Positions 16,185 to 23,708 of a DNA stretch of 57,676 nt are shown here, piece by piece (the stretch's first letter is position 1; each line of letters opens with the position of its first letter). The notes under the pieces are model-generated. The model saw nothing but the letters and a program-made list of their open reading frames with translations, searched no databases and had not been told where the DNA came from. This DNA comes from Acidimicrobiaceae bacterium (GTDB lineage: Bacteria > Actinomycetota > Acidimicrobiia > Acidimicrobiales > Aldehydirespiratoraceae). The stretch spans positions 1 through 57,676 of the forward strand of contig VYBO01000083.1 of assembly GCA_009844405.1 (NCBI GenBank). Direction: 5' to 3'. Made by a program: the position numbers and the translations under genes.

Positions 16185-17279
16185 ATGGCAGTTGAGATGG
16201 CGATATGGCGGGTGGAAGGCGACAAAGCCGCGCCGCTCACGCTTTCCCCAATGGACAGCGAGCGCCGCCTTGAGGACATGGTGGCCGAGGATCCCGCCGC
16301 CCTGACCGGGACCGACCTCCTCATCATCGGCCGGCAGGTGAAGACCGACTTTGGAGGCGTCGTCGATCTCCTCGGGCTGGACGACGAGGGCCGAGTCCAC
16401 GTGCTCGAACTCAAGCGCGACAAGACCCCGCGGGAGGTTGTCGCCCAGACGCTCGACTACGGGTCGTGGATCAAGGCGCTCGACCTGGGGCGTCTCGATC
16501 AGATCTACCAGATCTACCACGGCGACGAGGCGGATCTGAAGGCGGCATTCGCCAGCCGCTTCGCTCCCATTCCAGATGAGGATGTCAACTCGGACCAGAG
16601 ATTCACCATCATTGCCTCCGAGCTCGACCCGGCCTCCGCCCGGATCGTCGAGTTCTACGGAGTGCCGATCAACGCCGTCTTCTTCCGCCACTACCGCGAC
16701 GACGATCGTGACTATCTGGCTCGCACCTGGCTGGTCGACCCGCAGCAGGTCGAAGCCGAATCCAGGCGAGCGTCACGGACCAAGAGACGCCCGTGGAACG
16801 GCACCGACTTCTACATCGCGCTCGGCCGAGCCGGTATGATGTACCGCTGGGAGTTGGCGAGCAAGTACGGGCTTCTCAGCGCCGGCGGACGCTCGCGCCT
16901 GCGGAACCTAAAACCCGGAACGCGTGTCTTCGCATACATGCCTGGCTCCGGATATGTGGGGATCGGACGAGTAACCGGGCAGATGATTCCCGCACGCGTC
17001 GCCGAGGTCGAGATCGACGGTGAACGCCAGCCCCTGCTCGATCAGCCGCATCCCGACGAGGAGTGGGCGGAAAGGGCGGAGTCGACCGATCCTGACGTGA
17101 TCGAGATGGTCGTGCCGGTCGAGTGGCTCGCACCCGAATCCATACGCGAACCTGATCAGGCATTCCGGGAGAAGGGTCTGTTCGCCTCACAGTTGACGGT
17201 CTGCAAGTTGCGCGACGAGCACACGATCAAGGCGGTCGAGTCTGCCTTCGCTCTCGCCTCGCAGGACGCTGACCTGTGA
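16185..17279 (+). CDS. NucS/DUF91-like PD-(D/E)XK nuclease with C-terminal PUA-like domain
   Basis: 364 aa. The N-terminal half (about 20-130) has a PD-(D/E)XK core: D61 (GGVVDLLG), E75-x-K77 (VLELKR) and a QTLDY helix, as in the NucS C-terminal nuclease and DUF91 proteins. The C-terminal half (about 210-355) has a small barrel with GTRVFAYMPGSGYVGIGRVTG, resembling EVE/ASCH/PUA-like domains that read modified bases. GAGGAG 6 nt before the ATG supports the start. The combination suggests a nuclease directed to modified or unusual DNA, possibly for defence. That function is inference. It borders the accessory region. Confidence 0.75.
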   Translation: MAVEMAIWRVEGDKAAPLTLSPMDSERRLEDMVAEDPAALTGTDLLIIGRQVKTDFGGVVDLLGLDDEGRVHVLELKRDKTPREVVAQTLDYGSWIKALDLGRLDQIYQIYHGDEADLKAAFASRFAPIPDEDVNSDQRFTIIASELDPASARIVEFYGVPINAVFFRHYRDDDRDYLARTWLVDPQQVEAESRRASRTKRRPWNGTDFYIALGRAGMMYRWELASKYGLLSAGGRSRLRNLKPGTRVFAYMPGSGYVGIGRVTGQMIPARVAEVEIDGERQPLLDQPHPDEEWAERAESTDPDVIEMVVPVEWLAPESIREPDQAFREKGLFASQLTVCKLRDEHTIKAVESAFALASQDADL

Positions 17280-17629
17280 TGCGCGGGGCCTCACGGGCCG
17301 CGGTCTGAGCCGTCCGGACATCGACGCGGATCGACTCCCTCAACGGACAACCGCCACTGGTTCCCGCCCGAGCCTGCTCGTCGTGAAGCTGTCGGGGCGA
17401 ATGGACGTTCAGGAGATGCCGGTCAGCGGACGCTGGGGCATCGTAGTAGTCCATGACCGCGTCGAGTCGGGGGCGAACGGACGTTCAGGAGATGCCGGTC
17501 AGACGCACGTCAAATCGGAGTGCGATGTCAGTACGAACGGACGGTTAGGAGACTCTGTGCGCCGCGGCGGGGGTGTGCCCTTCGCTCTGGGCGCTCTATC
17601 GCCGGTGGCCGACTCCACGATCGTGGAAG
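17280..17629. other. Noncoding gap with short direct repeats
   Basis: 350 bp between the nuclease and vapC without a supportable gene. The only structure I see is the set of three related repeats at 17398-17553. Confidence 0.6.
17398..17553. repeat. Three spaced repeats containing GAAC-N4-GTTC-like palindromes
   Basis: Copies at 17398-17426 and 17474-17502 are 29 bp and differ at one base; a shorter degraded copy is at 17534-17553. The core of copy 2, GAACGGACGTTC, is a perfect palindrome with the form of an actinobacterial LexA box; copy 1 has GAAT and copy 3 GGTT in one arm. Gaps between copies are 47 and 31 bp. Confidence 0.7.
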
Positions 17630-18055
17630 CTAGAGCGGGTTGCGCCAGCGCAGTCCCGGAAAGCGTGCGAAGTCGCTGTCGTTGGAGTGGACCTCGGCTT
17701 GGTGCTCGACGGCCAGCGCTGCGATGTGGGCGTCGGTGACGAGGTTCCCCGCCACGCCGGCGGCGGCCAGCATGTCGCGAAAGATTGCGATGTGCTGGGT
17801 GCCCGGGTTCAGCGGTGCGACGCTGGGTGAGCGGAACCACTGGGCCATGAGGTCGACGGCGTGCTCCGGCGCCGCCGGGGTATGCAGGACGACGGGGTGG
17901 GTGAGCAGCCGCACGAACCCGGCTGCCACGAGCCACGGGACGCCGACTCGCCCGGTTCCGTTCACCAGGTCCTCCCACCAGCGGCGCGCCGGCTCGTGCA
18001 GCGGCGCGCCGGTGCTGTGTGCGTAGACGAGCAGGTTCAGGTCCGGGACGATCAC
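17630..18055 (-). CDS. vapC: VapC-type PIN-domain toxin
   Basis: 141-aa PIN-domain ribonuclease, the toxin of a type II toxin-antitoxin pair; such toxins cleave tRNA or other RNA. Acidic residues: D5 (VPDLNLLVY), D108 (LVTDAHIAAL) and D126/D128 (HSNDSDFARF). The second acidic position of many PIN proteins is Gly46 here (PWLVAAGFVRL), which I believe is common in this subfamily. The ATG overlaps the vapB stop by 4 bp, so translation is coupled. No frameshift, and the length is normal. Confidence 0.93.
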   Translation of the reverse strand: MIVPDLNLLVYAHSTGAPLHEPARRWWEDLVNGTGRVGVPWLVAAGFVRLLTHPVVLHTPAAPEHAVDLMAQWFRSPSVAPLNPGTQHIAIFRDMLAAAGVAGNLVTDAHIAALAVEHQAEVHSNDSDFARFPGLRWRNPL

Positions 18056-18312
18056 AGCGGCGGCGGGCCCGCGAAGTCGGCGGCCTCGAGCGAGTCGTTG
18101 AGCTGGTTCAGCCGCAACGGATCGACGCCGGGCCTGAAACCGCTGCCGTGGGGCGTGACCGCATAGCGGGGCTCCGCCGCCTCTGCGAGTGCCGGGGACA
18201 GGCCTCGCCGCAGGGTGTCGTTGACGACCTGCTTGAACGGCTGGTCCGCTCGCCGGGCCCGTTCCTTGAGGGCCGTGGCCAAGTCGTCGTCGAGAGTCAA
18301 CGTCGTCCGCAT
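18052..18312 (-). CDS. vapB: VapB-type antitoxin
   Basis: 86-aa antitoxin. The N-terminal half (MRTTLTLDDDLATALKERAR) is a ribbon-helix-helix DNA-binding segment; the C-terminal part is the likely toxin-binding tail. The start is at 18312 rather than the far end of the open frame because TATGAT (complement of 18319-18324) lies 6 nt upstream and the family begins with this beta strand. It probably represses its own promoter with VapC. It overlaps vapC by 4 bp. Confidence 0.92.
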   Translation of the reverse strand: MRTTLTLDDDLATALKERARRADQPFKQVVNDTLRRGLSPALAEAAEPRYAVTPHGSGFRPGVDPLRLNQLNDSLEAADFAGPPPL

Positions 18313-18318
18313 GTAGGC

Positions 18319-18324
18319 ATCATA
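18319..18324 (-). promoter_or_regulatory. Candidate -10 box (TATGAT) of vapBC
   Basis: Six nt before the vapB ATG on the minus strand, again without a Shine-Dalgarno site. VapBC complexes usually bind around this position. Confidence 0.5.
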
Positions 18325-18439
18325 GCATCTTTTCTCTGTGATGTATTGATGTCTACCCTCTCTGAATCCGCACCGCCGCTCGGGCACATCGCATCTCCTC
18401 AGCGGCGTGATCAACCAGCACCGCCGGTTTGCGCTCGCC

Positions 18440-18649
18440 TCCGAGCCGGCGCGGCGCCCACGCGGCAGCCTTCAGGAGTTGGCGGCTCGTGCGGGGGTCG
18501 ACGTAGGCGAAACCCTGTGGAGGGCGGAAGCCGTTCGGCCTCGCTCGCAAGTTCCGGAGGGGTATCGGCCGGCCGAACGCCTGCGGCTGAGTCAGGGTCA
18601 GCGCGGTGCCGGCGTCCACGCCCTCGAAGTACCGCCTGAACTCGCCGTG
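18440..18649 (-). pseudogene. Possible C-terminal remnant of an ASCH/PUA-like domain protein
   Basis: About 70 residues on the minus strand contain the run FRRYFEGVDAGTALTL, then FGRPIPLRNLR and FRPPQGFAYV. This order resembles the C-terminal part of ASCH/EVE-fold regulators. No matching N-terminal part is found upstream; the region there belongs to the hsdS-like remnant on the other strand. I call it a gene fragment with low confidence. Confidence 0.35.
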
Positions 18650-18698
18650 GCACCGAGCGGATGACGCGAGCGTACTCATGCTGGATCGGCACCACGTA

Positions 18699-18857
18699 GG
18701 CGGGATCATGTCGGCGATCCGCGCCGACACTCTGAGATCCTTGCAGTTGCCCACACCGCCGATGGCTGAGCAAGAGAGGATATGGCAGGTGCTGCGCGCA
18801 GCAACGTGCAGGATGGCAGCACACTCAGCAAACCTCTCTAAGAGCGAGCGCGGATTG
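18699..18857 (+). pseudogene. Remnant of type I restriction specificity subunit (HsdS-like)
   Basis: About 50 residues with the HsdS conserved-region signature IRADTLRSLQLPTPPMAEQERIW, followed by the start of the long helix. The frame then runs into the dispersed repeat element at 18838, which replaces the rest of the C-terminus. No target-recognition domain is found upstream. Local GC is lower than in neighbouring genes. Same strand as the hsdR tail at 19682-20197, so both likely come from one locus. Confidence 0.6.
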
Positions 18858-18977
18858 ATCGGCGGCCAATCGCGGCGCAGGGTGGTCATACCCGCTCTTG
18901 TTCGCTTCGCTCACGGGCCGCTCGGGCCACGGCCCCGCCCCGCATGGGCCAGGTCGCCCGCCTATCCGCGGGGCCTC
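18838..18977 (-). repeat. Full-length (140 bp) dispersed repeat element; contains 43-bp copy 3
   Basis: Element with ends CTAAGAGCGAGCGCGG and CCGCGGGGCCTC on the plus strand; the 43-bp core is 18892-18934. It matches the elements at 27677-27814 (opposite orientation) and 55870-56010 over the full length. It interrupts the hsdS-like remnant. Confidence 0.9.
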
Positions 18978-19019
18978 ATAACGAAAGGGAACTGTTCCAG
19001 GTCGGGGTGAGATCTCAGC

Positions 19020-19325
19020 TCAGGGCGTGTGAACCGGGACCTCGTCAAGCCGCTCTGTGAGGCGGTCTCGGGCAACCTCGAGGTCGTATTGGCTCTGCAA
19101 TCCCATCCAGAAGCCCGCAGAGTTGCCGAAGAACCGACCCAGCAGCAGCGCCGTCTCCGCGGTGATGGACCGCTGAGCGCGCACGATGGCGTGGATCCGG
19201 CGCGGGTCTGTGCCGATGGCCTTCGCCAGCCGATACTGGGTGATGCCCAACGGTGCGAGGAACTCCTGCTCGAGAACCTCACCAGGGTGGATGGGTGGCA
19301 GCTTCTGGGTCATCGGTTCCTCCAT
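19020..19325 (-). CDS. higA: HigA-type antitoxin (XRE family)
   Basis: 101-aa helix-turn-helix protein. PPIHPGEVLEQEFLAPLGITQ is the HigA signature; the HTH spans about 27-60. It would neutralise HigB and repress the operon. Its ATG immediately follows the original stop codon of higB (19326-19328), in the toxin-first order typical of higBA. The reading frame is intact. Confidence 0.92.
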   Translation of the reverse strand: MEEPMTQKLPPIHPGEVLEQEFLAPLGITQYRLAKAIGTDPRRIHAIVRAQRSITAETALLLGRFFGNSAGFWMGLQSQYDLEVARDRLTERLDEVPVHTP

Positions 19326-19617
19326 TCAATGGTAGTCGACCATCTCGACGCGGTGAGCGTTGCCGTCGCGCCACACGAAACAGATCCGCCACTGGTCAAT
19401 TGACTCGTATGCTGTGCTGGCCGGCCCGGTCCCCCGACAATGCCTCCAGCCGGTTGCCCGCCGGTACCCGCAGATCGTTGAGACTCACAGCGGCATTCAA
19501 GATCATGAGCTTCCTCTGCGCCCGACGCTGGATGTCCTCGCCGAGTGCGGGGACGCGCCGACGCTCCGCGACCGCCTGGGTGTCTTTGTTGCGGTAGCTC
19601 ACGGTCACCACCCGCAT
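19326..19617 (-). pseudogene. higB: HigB-type toxin, frameshifted
   Basis: RelE-like mRNA interferase. The first part (MRVVTVSYRNKDTQAVAE to GDRAGQHSIRVN) is a normal HigB, but one extra T at about 19397-19401 turns the next codon into a stop. Removing it restores DQWRICFVWRDGNAHRVEMVDYH, the canonical HigB ending, with the stop directly before higA. So the protein as read lacks its last 23 residues, which include the conserved WRICF strand. A sequencing or assembly error is possible. Confidence 0.85.
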
Positions 19618-19628
19618 AATAGCACCAG

Positions 19629-19641
19629 ACGCTAATAGCGT
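19629..19641 (-). promoter_or_regulatory. Palindrome ACGCTA-A-TAGCGT at the higBA promoter
   Basis: Perfect 6-bp arms; one arm reads TAGCGT on the minus strand, a -10-like box 11 nt before the higB start. It is well placed for autorepression by HigA. Confidence 0.55.
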
Positions 19642-19681
19642 AAACCGCCAATATGGGTCAGACCATGTCAGACCCCACATC

Positions 19682-20197
19682 AGCGAGATCGGATCAGCGA
19701 GGGCCAAGGCGTCGGAGATGGAGCACGCGATACGCTTCCACATCCGTGAGCACCTCGACGAGGACCCCGTCTACTTCCAGAAGCTCTCCAAGCGAATCGA
19801 CGAGATCCTCGAGAGGCTCAAGGAGCGCTGGGAGCAGATCGCCTTCGAGCTGCAGGAGCTCATCGACGAGGTCGACGCCGGTCGCGCCGACGACGGCCAG
19901 ACCGGTCTCGACCCGACCACCGAACTGCCATTCCACAACGTCATGGCCGAGCGACTCGCCAGCTCGGACTCCGACGCCGCCGACAAGTTGATCGACCAGA
20001 CCAGCGACCTGGTCGACAGAATCCGTCGGACCGTCGGGGTCGTGGGCTTCTGGGACAACCCCACCAAGCAGGACGGCCTCCGCGAGACCGTCAAGCAGAC
20101 CCTCGATGCCAGCGACCTGCATGGACGGGCGCCGGACGGACACTGCCTACACGCCGGACCCCAGCGCGGCGCGCGCCGGCCGACGAGGGGCTGGTAA
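19682..20197 (+). pseudogene. Remnant of type I restriction subunit R (HsdR C-terminal domain)
   Basis: The frame gives RAKASEMEHAIRFHIREHL and ERLKERWEQIAFELQELIDE, the C-terminal helical domain (DUF3387-like) of HsdR. The translocase and nuclease domains are absent; higBA lies where they should be. Homology fades after about residue LDASDL (20120), and the last 25 residues look out of frame or unrelated. It is broken at both ends. An ATG at 19718 could start a small protein, but nothing suggests that it is functional. Confidence 0.75.
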
Positions 20198-20203
20198 GCC
20201 GGC

Positions 20204-21277
20204 ATGGAGAGATTCGGATTCGTCGGTCTGCCCAACTCTGGAAAGACCTCGCTGCACAACGCCCTGTCCGGCGGCGACGCCGTCGCGGCCCGCCACGCGT
20301 TCTCCACGAAGTCGGCCAATGTGGGGGTGGCCAGGGTTCCCGACGCCCGGCTGCCCAAGCTGGCGGCCATGAGCGGCAGCCGCCGCACGGTGCATGCCTC
20401 GGTGCAGTTCACCGACATCGGCGGTTTGGTGGCGGGCTCGAGCCGGGGCGAGGGCTTGGGCAACGCCTTCCTGGGCCACGTCCGCGACACCGATGCCATC
20501 GTGTACGTGCTGCGTGCCTTCGCAGATCCCGATGTGCCAGGCGACGACGACCCGCTCGACAGCCTGCGCGTGCTCGAGACCGAGTTGGCTCTCGCCGACC
20601 TCGACAGCGCCACCCGCCAGCTCGGCAAGCTTGGCCGGGCCCTGAAAGGAGACCCGTCGTTGCGGTCCTCGCACGACCTGCTGGCTCGGGCCGTCGCAAC
20701 TTTGGAGGACGGCCTGCCGCTGTACCGGTCCGGCCTCGACGACTCGGAGCGGACCGGCCTGCGCCCGTTCTTCATGCTCACCAACAAGCCCGTGCTCGCA
20801 GTGGTGAACATCGGGGAGGACCGTATCGCCGACGCCGAGCAGTTGGCGGCGCCGGTGCGGAAGGAACTTGGCGACGCGGAGGTGGTGCCGCTGTGCGTGC
20901 AGTTGGAGGCCGAAGCCGCGCAACTCGACGAGGTGGAGCGGCCGGAGGTGCTGGCGGCCCTCGGCCTGGGCGGCGGCGCCCTCGACCGGTTCCTGGCCAG
21001 CGCCTACCACCTGCTGGGACTGCGGACCTTCCTGACCACCGGCCCCAAGGAGAGCCGGGCCTGGACCTTCAGGGCCGGGGCGCCGGCGGTGGAGTGCGCG
21101 GGCGCGGTCCACTCCGACATCCAGCGAGGCTTCATCCGGGCCGACACGATCTCATGCGACAAGCTCCTGGACGCCGGTTCCTGGGTCGCAGCTCGGGATC
21201 AGGGCCTGGTGCGGTCGGAGGGCAAGGACTACCGGGTGACCGACGGTGACGTGATGGAGTTCAGGTTCAACGTGTAG
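20204..21277 (+). CDS. ychF: YchF/OLA1 family ribosome-associated ATPase
   Basis: 357-aa P-loop protein of the Obg-like group that prefers ATP. G1 GLPNSGKT (8-15), switch region FTDIGGLVAGSSRGEGLGN, the NxxE-type motif AVVNIGED, and a C-terminal TGS domain (about 272-357). Binds the ribosome and has roles in stress responses. The length is normal. It follows the restriction remnant directly, so housekeeping gene order resumes here. Confidence 0.95.
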   Translation: MERFGFVGLPNSGKTSLHNALSGGDAVAARHAFSTKSANVGVARVPDARLPKLAAMSGSRRTVHASVQFTDIGGLVAGSSRGEGLGNAFLGHVRDTDAIVYVLRAFADPDVPGDDDPLDSLRVLETELALADLDSATRQLGKLGRALKGDPSLRSSHDLLARAVATLEDGLPLYRSGLDDSERTGLRPFFMLTNKPVLAVVNIGEDRIADAEQLAAPVRKELGDAEVVPLCVQLEAEAAQLDEVERPEVLAALGLGGGALDRFLASAYHLLGLRTFLTTGPKESRAWTFRAGAPAVECAGAVHSDIQRGFIRADTISCDKLLDAGSWVAARDQGLVRSEGKDYRVTDGDVMEFRFNV

Positions 21278-21316
21278 AGGCCGGGCTGTCCTGTGACGCG
21301 CCGGGTGCGGCTGCGT

Positions 21317-21322
21317 TAGCCT
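21317..21322 (+). promoter_or_regulatory. Candidate -10 box (TAGCCT) of the desaturase gene
   Basis: Ends 5 nt before the ATG at 21328; no ribosome site, so probably leaderless. Confidence 0.45.
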
Positions 21323-21327
21323 GCATC

Positions 21328-22248
21328 ATGCCCGTCGATTCCGACCAGGTGCTGCTGGCCGAACTCGAGCCCAGCGTCGAGAGGCTCTACGAGCGGCACC
21401 TGCGCCAGACCAAGGAGTGGCATCCCCACGTGCTCGTGCCCTGGAGCCGGGGCGAGGACTTTCCTGCGGACTACGAATGGGACCCCGAGGAGGCCGGACT
21501 GAGCGCCGAGGCCCGCAGCGCCCTGTTCGTCAACGTCCTGACCGAGGACAACCTGCCCTACTACTTCCGGGACGTCGAGCGCATGTTCGGCCGCGAGGGC
21601 GCCTGGGGCCATTGGGTGCGGCGCTGGACGGCCGAGGAGGGCCGCCACGGGCAGGTGATCCACGACTACCTCGCCGTCACCCGGTCGGTGGATCCCGTCG
21701 ATCTCGAGAGGGCGCGTATGGCCCAGGTCCAGTGCGGGCGGGTCCCCGAGCCGCCCAATGCCCTGGAAGGCCTCGCCTATGTTGCCCTCCAGGAGTTGGC
21801 GACCCGCATCTCGCACTTCAACACGGGGCGGCACATCGACGATCCGGCCGGCAAGGCCATCATGCGCCGGGTGTCCTTCGACGAGAACCTCCATTTCCTC
21901 TTCTACCGCGATGCGATGGCCGCTGCGCTCAAGGTGGAGCCGTCCCGAGCGGTCGTGGCCATCGCCAACCAGGTGAAGGGCTTCGCGATGCCGGGTGTGG
22001 GTATCACCGGCTTCGATACTCACGCCCGCACCATTGCTGAGGCCGGCATCTACGACTTGGCCATCCATCATGACCAGATCCTGCAGCCGGTAGTGATGCG
22101 CGACTGGAACCTCCCGAGCCTCGCCGGCCTCTCGGGGGTGGCCGAGGCGGCCCGGGAAAGGCTCATGAAGCTGATCGACCGGATCGGCCGGGTCGGTCGG
22201 CTCGTGCTGGAGCGCCGCGCCGAGCGCCGGTCGCGCCACCAGGACTAG
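21328..22248 (+). CDS. Acyl-ACP desaturase (ferritin-like di-iron)
   Basis: 306-aa soluble di-iron enzyme related to mycobacterial DesA1/DesA2 and plant stearoyl-ACP desaturase. Iron ligands are visible in TEDNLPYY, the EExxH-like EEGRHGQVIHDY (about 110) and DENLHFLFYRD (about 188). It introduces a double bond into ACP-bound acyl chains in the cytoplasm. It is monocistronic or runs into the DUF192 gene after a gap of 105 bp. Confidence 0.93.
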   Translation: MPVDSDQVLLAELEPSVERLYERHLRQTKEWHPHVLVPWSRGEDFPADYEWDPEEAGLSAEARSALFVNVLTEDNLPYYFRDVERMFGREGAWGHWVRRWTAEEGRHGQVIHDYLAVTRSVDPVDLERARMAQVQCGRVPEPPNALEGLAYVALQELATRISHFNTGRHIDDPAGKAIMRRVSFDENLHFLFYRDAMAAALKVEPSRAVVAIANQVKGFAMPGVGITGFDTHARTIAEAGIYDLAIHHDQILQPVVMRDWNLPSLAGLSGVAEAARERLMKLIDRIGRVGRLVLERRAERRSRHQD

Positions 22249-22339
22249 TCCGGCGGGGAGGTCTCCCACCGGCTCGCCCGTTCGTCGACGGCGAGACGCC
22301 CGCCCCGACCTGCGGACGCTCCGGCATGGCTCCCGGAAC

Positions 22340-22345
22340 TAGATT
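22340..22345 (+). promoter_or_regulatory. Candidate -10 box (TAGATT) of the DUF192 gene
   Basis: Ends 8 nt before the GTG at 22354. The only other structure in this 105-bp gap is a short inverted repeat CTCGCC/GGCGAG. Confidence 0.4.
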
Positions 22346-22353
22346 CTCGGGCC

Positions 22354-22683
22354 GTGGCCTGGCTGATGGTCGAAGACCGGGTGGTGGCGTCGCTGGAGAT
22401 CGCTTCCAGCCGGCGCGACCGTCGCCGAGGTCTTCTCGGAAGGGACGGTATCGAGGGCGCCATGGTGCTGGAACGGACCCGCTCGGTGCACTCGGTCGGC
22501 ATGCGCTTCCCCATCGATGTGGCCCACTGCGACGGCGACATGCGGGTGTTGAGGGTGACCACGATGCGGGCCAACCGGGTCGGGCGCCCGGTGTGGCGGG
22601 CCCGTTCGGTCGTCGAGGCCGAGGCGGGCAGTTTCCGGCGCTGGGGGGTGGCGCCCGGCGTGGAGCTCGAGATACGGCGGTGA
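22354..22683 (+). CDS. DUF192 family protein
   Basis: 109-aa protein of the small DUF192 family. Conserved stretches are RRRGLLGRDGI, MVLERTRSVHSVGMRFPIDV (a sulphydryl-free variant of the family core) and the C-terminal GVAPGVELEI. The fold is known as a small beta barrel, but the function is not established. No signal peptide, unlike many DUF192 proteins, so cytoplasmic. Its stop overlaps the rsmI GTG (GTGA), so the two genes are translationally coupled. Confidence 0.87.
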   Translation: MAWLMVEDRVVASLEIASSRRDRRRGLLGRDGIEGAMVLERTRSVHSVGMRFPIDVAHCDGDMRVLRVTTMRANRVGRPVWRARSVVEAEAGSFRRWGVAPGVELEIRR

Positions 22684-23561
22684 GCGGTCCTCCGCCCCAG
22701 GCTGCGCCTCCGGCGCTGCGCGGCTCCCTGGTGCTGGTCGGCACGCCGATCGGCAACCTCGGCGATCTCAGCCCGAGGGCGGTGCAGGCTCTGGAGGCCG
22801 CCGATCTGGTGTGCTGCGAGGACACGCGGCGCACCGGTCGGCTGCTGGAGCACGCGGGAGTGAGCGGGGCACGGCTCCGGCGCGTCGACGAGCACACCGA
22901 GGCCGAGGCCGCATCCGACGTGTGCGAGATGCTGGCCGCAGGAGCGACCGTGGCGGTGGTGACCGACGCGGGCATGCCCGCGGTGACCGACCCCGGGGCC
23001 CGGCTCGTGGCCGCGTGCGCGGCGGCCGGCCACGCCGTGACGGTGGTGCCCGGTCCTTCGGCCGGCGTGGCTGCTCTGGCAGTGAGCGGGCTTCCTGCTG
23101 GCCGGTTCTGCTTCGAGGGGTTCCTGCCCCGCAAGGGCAGGGCCCGGGCCGAGCGCCTGGAGCTGATCGCCGGCGAGCGCCGCACCACTGTCCTCTACGA
23201 GTCTCCCCGCCGGCTGCGCTCCTGCCTCGAGGATCTGGCCGGGGCTTGCGGCCCGCTCAGGCGGGCGGTGGTGGCCCGCGAGATCACCAAGCTTCACGAG
23301 GAGGTGGTGAGGGGCAGCCTGGCCGAGCTCTGCGAATGGTCCCAGGCGCCGGTGAAGGGGGAAGTCGTGATCGTGATCGAGGGCGCTTCCGTCGCCGGCC
23401 CTGAAGCCACGGACGACCAGCTTCGGGCCGAGGTGCAGGCCCTCGTGTCCGGCGGCGCGAGCCGCAGGGACGCGGCGGCGTCGGCTGCGGCGGCTCACGG
23501 CGTGTCCCGCCGGCGGGCCTACAAGCTGGCAATCGAGGGCCAAGCCCCGACGCCGGGATGA
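22680..23561 (+). CDS. rsmI: 16S rRNA (cytidine-1402 2'-O) methyltransferase
   Basis: 293-aa SAM-dependent methyltransferase of the tetrapyrrole-methylase fold that modifies C1402 in the 16S decoding centre. Motifs: LVLVGTPIGNLGDLSPRAV, CEDTRRTGRLL, VVTDAGMPAVTDPG and VVPGPSAGVAALAVSGLP. The C-terminal extension ends in a helical domain (SRRDAAASAAAAHGVSRRRAY), common in RsmI. Start: the GTG at 22680, which overlaps the DUF192 stop by 4 bp. It precedes metG, a common actinobacterial order. Confidence 0.95.
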   Translation: MSGPPPQAAPPALRGSLVLVGTPIGNLGDLSPRAVQALEAADLVCCEDTRRTGRLLEHAGVSGARLRRVDEHTEAEAASDVCEMLAAGATVAVVTDAGMPAVTDPGARLVAACAAAGHAVTVVPGPSAGVAALAVSGLPAGRFCFEGFLPRKGRARAERLELIAGERRTTVLYESPRRLRSCLEDLAGACGPLRRAVVAREITKLHEEVVRGSLAELCEWSQAPVKGEVVIVIEGASVAGPEATDDQLRAEVQALVSGGASRRDAAASAAAAHGVSRRRAYKLAIEGQAPTPG

Positions 23562-23634
23562 TTCCGCCGGGCGCGCCGGGATCCGGCCGCGGCCGCCGTC
23601 TCGGCCGTCGGCGGCGGGATGATTCCGCCGGGCG
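23554..23634. repeat. Two 20-bp direct repeats between rsmI and metG
   Basis: CGGGATGATTCCGCCGGGCG occurs at 23554-23573 and 23615-23634, separated by a GC-rich palindromic stretch. The first copy contains the rsmI stop codon. It may form alternative hairpins and act as a terminator. Confidence 0.75.
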
Positions 23635-23694
23635 TTACGGGGTCCGGCCCATGAAACTGCGGCCTCGGCTGGGGAAGACCCTCGCATCCGGGGG

Positions 23695-23700
23695 TATGGT
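23695..23700 (+). promoter_or_regulatory. Candidate -10 box (TATGGT) of metG
   Basis: Ends 8 nt before the metG ATG. There is no Shine-Dalgarno site and no room for a T-box leader. Confidence 0.45.
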
Positions 23701-23708
23701 GGCCCGCC

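Noticed and set aside
17398..17553. Possible short CRISPR array
   Set aside because: Only two good repeats, unequal spacers (47 and 31 bp), a degraded third copy and no cas genes.
17918..17920. Loss of a catalytic Glu (Gly46) in VapC
   Set aside because: I recall that this VapC subfamily often lacks Glu at this place (AFLR/GFLR type), so I do not count it as a lesion.
18407..18664. Open frame on the plus strand between vapB and the hsdS remnant
   Set aside because: No family resemblance; the opposite strand in this stretch has the ASCH-like fragment.
19326..19617. Programmed frameshift in higB
   Set aside because: No slippery heptamer or downstream stimulatory structure is evident, and HigB toxins are not known to need one.
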